Below, piece after piece: positions 6,441 through 8,282 of a stretch of 8,282 bases of DNA. The number at the start of each line of letters is the position of its first letter. Within the stretch, counting starts at the first letter, position 1. The notes under the pieces were generated by a model. That model saw only the letters and a program-made list of their open reading frames with translations, was not told the origin of the DNA and ran no database searches. The stretch lies in contig VBME01000161.1 of NCBI GenBank assembly GCA_005878995.1, positions 1 to 8,282 of the forward strand. Direction: 5' to 3'. Source of the stretch: Methanobacteriota archaeon (GTDB lineage Archaea; Thermoplasmatota; Thermoplasmata; RBG-16-68-12). Position numbers and translations under genes: made by a program.

Positions 6441-7586
6441 ATGCGGATTGCCCTGTTCACGGACAGCTATCTCCCGACCGTCGACGGCGTCGTGACGTCC
6501 GTCCTGTCGACGCGCCGCCAACTCGAGGCGCACGGCCACGAGGTCGTCGTCTTCGCGCCGGAGGACCCGCGGCGCCGGGGGATGCGCGAGGCCGGGACGA
6601 TCTACGTTCGCGCGAAGGAGTTCCGACATTATCCGGGTTACCGGCTCGCGATGTTCCCCGGTCGGGAGACGGACTTGATCAAAGACTTGGGGATCGACGT
6701 GATCCACATCCACGGTGTCGGGTTCGTCGGGATCAAGGGGATCCTGGCGTCCTGGCAGGCGAAGGTCCCGCGCGTGTCGACGTTCCACACGATGATCCAC
6801 GACCTCCTCCCATTCTACTCGCCGTTCGGGCTGAACCTCCACCTCCTCGAGCGAGGCCTGCGGTTCTACCTCCGCGTGTTCCTGCGGAAGACCAAGGGCG
6901 TCGTCGTCCCGAGCCGCGCGGTCCTCGAGGAAATCCTCGCCCTCTCCCCGGCCGCGAAAATCGCGGACGTCATCCCCACGGGCGTGGACCCCGAGCGGTT
7001 CCACCCCGGAAACCCGGGCCAGGGGATCCGGACGAAGTGGGGCCTGAACGGGCACGACGTCCTCCTCCACGTCGGCCGCGTCGCGCCGGAGAAGAATCTC
7101 ACGACCCTCATCCATGCGTTCCCCAAAGTCCTGGAAGCGAACCCGGACACGAAGTTCCTCATCGTCGGCACGGGGCCGTACATTGAGAAATACTACGATC
7201 TGGTGAGGCACCTGGGCCTTTCCGGCGACGTGATCTTCACGGGGTTCGTCCCGGATGCGGACCTGCCGAAGTACTACGACGCGGCGGACGCATTCGCCAT
7301 CGCATCGAAGTTCGAGACGCAGGGACTCGTCGTGCTGGAAGCGCTTGCCTCCGGCCGGCCCGTCGCGGGTGCGAACTACCGGGCGATCCCGGAATTCGTC
7401 CGGGAGGGCGTGAACGGTGCGCTGTTCGAACCGAACGATGTGCGCGGTTGCGCGGCCGCGGTCCTCCGCTGCCTACGGAAATCCGACGAGATGGCGGAGG
7501 CCGCGCGGGAGACCGCCCTCCAGTATTCCGTCGAGCGATGTACCCGTCGACTCGAACGGGTCTACGAGCGGCTCATCGCCTCGTGA
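6441..7586 (+). CDS. GT4-family glycosyltransferase
   Basis: This is a retaining, nucleotide-sugar-dependent glycosyltransferase of GT-B fold, 381 residues, a normal length. The N-terminal Rossmann half shows MRIALFTDSYLPTVDGVVTSV (1-21, acceptor-side glycine loop), FAPEDP, DVIHIHGVGFVG (86-97) and VSTFHTMIHD (112-121). The C-terminal half shows VIPTGVDPERFHP (177-189), LLHVGRVAPEKNLTTLI (208-224), VIFTGFVPDADLPKYYDAAD (264-283) and SKFETQGLVVLEALASGRPV (289-308) with the EX7E pair Glu292/Glu300. It most resembles members that glycosylate diacylglycerol or phosphatidylinositol-type lipids, so a membrane-associated role in glycolipid or surface glycan synthesis is likely. The exact sugar and acceptor cannot be read. 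There is no membrane segment. The start ATG 6441 gives the canonical N terminus. Six bases separate its stop from the next glycosyltransferase, so the pair is co-transcribed. Confidence 0.92.
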   Translation: MRIALFTDSYLPTVDGVVTSVLSTRRQLEAHGHEVVVFAPEDPRRRGMREAGTIYVRAKEFRHYPGYRLAMFPGRETDLIKDLGIDVIHIHGVGFVGIKGILASWQAKVPRVSTFHTMIHDLLPFYSPFGLNLHLLERGLRFYLRVFLRKTKGVVVPSRAVLEEILALSPAAKIADVIPTGVDPERFHPGNPGQGIRTKWGLNGHDVLLHVGRVAPEKNLTTLIHAFPKVLEANPDTKFLIVGTGPYIEKYYDLVRHLGLSGDVIFTGFVPDADLPKYYDAADAFAIASKFETQGLVVLEALASGRPVAGANYRAIPEFVREGVNGALFEPNDVRGCAAAVLRCLRKSDEMAEAARETALQYSVERCTRRLERVYERLIAS

Positions 7587-7592
7587 GGGCCC

Positions 7593-8282
7593 ATGGTCGA
7601 GCCCCTCGAGGCTCGCGCCGCCGTCCCTCATTCTCCGCCGCCCCGTGTTTCGGTCATCGTGCCGACGTGGAACGAGGGGAAGTGGTTGCCGACCCTCCTC
7701 GACGCGCTGCGCGCCCAGACCGTCCCGCCATCCGAGATCGTCGTGGCGGATTCGGGAAGTTCGGACGAGACCCTGAGCATCGCTCGGTCCGCGGGCGCCA
7801 TATTGACCGAGGGGGAGCGCCGAGGGCCGGGAGAAGGCCGCAACCGAGGCGCCCGGGTCTCGAGCGGCGAGATCCTCGTGTTCGTCGACGCCGACTGTGT
7901 CCCCCCACGGAACCTGATTGCGTCCGTTGTGCTTGCGCTCGCGGATCCGACGGTCGTGGGCGGCGCCACAGGCTTCGTCCCGGCGGACGGGCGAGCGCTC
8001 GAACGGCTCCTCTTTCGTCTCGCGAATGGCTACCAGCGGGCGATGACCCTCTGGGGGCTCCCCCACAACGCCGGCTACTGTTTCTTCTTCCGAAAGGCGG
8101 CCTTCGAACGACTCCGAGGGATCCGGGAGGACATGCTCCTGAACGAGACCCACGATCTCGCGATGCGGTCCCGCGCCCTCGGGCGGTTCGTGATCCTCCC
8201 GGTTGCGGTGGAGACCTCAATGCGGCGTTTCCGGGCGTACGGGTATTTCCGGACCGTCTTGAAGGAGTACATCGCGTCGACA
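7593..8282 (+). CDS. GT2-family glycosyltransferase, C-terminal part cut by window edge
   Basis: This is an inverting GT-A-fold glycosyltransferase; 230 codons are visible and the frame is open at the right edge. After a proline-rich start (MVEPLEARAAVPHSPPPR) come VSVIVPTWNEGKWLPTLLDALRAQ (19-42), EIVVADSGSSDETLSIARSAGA (48-69, nucleotide binding), GEGRNRGARVSSGEILVFVDADCVPP (80-105) with the metal-binding Asp99-Ala-Asp101, and NETHDLAMRSRALGRF (184-199), probably the catalytic-base region. The arginine-rich MRRFRAYGYF near 210-219 may precede a C-terminal membrane segment outside the window, as in related proteins that use lipid-linked acceptors (inference). ATG 7593 has GAGG a few bases upstream, partly within the end of the previous gene. 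A GTG at 7583 is in another frame. With the GT4 gene it forms a two-gene glycosylation unit. Confidence 0.9.
   Translation, partial: MVEPLEARAAVPHSPPPRVSVIVPTWNEGKWLPTLLDALRAQTVPPSEIVVADSGSSDETLSIARSAGAILTEGERRGPGEGRNRGARVSSGEILVFVDADCVPPRNLIASVVLALADPTVVGGATGFVPADGRALERLLFRLANGYQRAMTLWGLPHNAGYCFFFRKAAFERLRGIREDMLLNETHDLAMRSRALGRFVILPVAVETSMRRFRAYGYFRTVLKEYIAST

Noticed and set aside
5756..6460. A 234-codon minus-strand frame over the broken gene and the gap.
   Set aside because: It lacks the signal peptide, ribosome site and domain sense found in the neighbouring frame, and reads like a random frame of GC-rich DNA.
7473..8220. Long minus-strand frames (226 and 188 codons).
   Set aside because: They are antisense to two glycosyltransferases with clear GT4 and GT2 motifs.

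Overview
The window reads as chromosomal DNA of a GC-rich archaeon, most likely a member of the Thermoplasmatota or a relative (inference). The support is an archaeal aRF1 release factor, an archaeal-type UMP kinase, an archaeal ThpR, an archaeal-style ArgS, and short AT-rich TATA-like boxes placed so that several transcripts would be leaderless. The gene complement is mostly housekeeping. There is no CRISPR array, IS element, integrase, rRNA or tRNA that I can support.

Left part (1-2580, minus strand): an operon of prf1 (aRF1) followed by argS. The two overlap by one base in a TGATG, and argS runs off the left edge. A compact AT-rich divergent promoter at about 2565-2577 separates prf1 from a plus-strand cluster.

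Middle (2610-4271, plus strand): pyrH (UMP kinase), a small two-helix membrane protein with a C-terminal winged-helix-like domain, and thpR (RNA 2',3'-cyclic phosphodiesterase). The last two overlap by four bases (ATGA). thpR converges on a minus-strand gene for a 127-residue protein I do not recognise, which probably has a leaderless mRNA. Divergent from that gene is thiD (HMP-phosphate kinase), starting at GTG.

Right part: downstream of thiD, on the minus strand, is what looks like a broken gene for a secreted, membrane-anchored protein (5649-6051). It keeps a strong Shine-Dalgarno, a signal peptide and the first part of an extracellular beta domain. It then has an in-frame TAG, and its C-terminal anchor and proline-rich tail lie in another frame, as if the middle had been deleted. 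A gap of nearly 390 bases follows, and then two plus-strand glycosyltransferases, GT4-like and GT2-like (the second cut by the right edge), probably for surface glycan or glycolipid synthesis.

I found no clearly new multi-gene system. The points most worth a second look are the decayed surface-protein gene, the membrane-tethered winged-helix protein, the unknown leaderless gene, and deviations at usually conserved positions of ArgS and aRF1.
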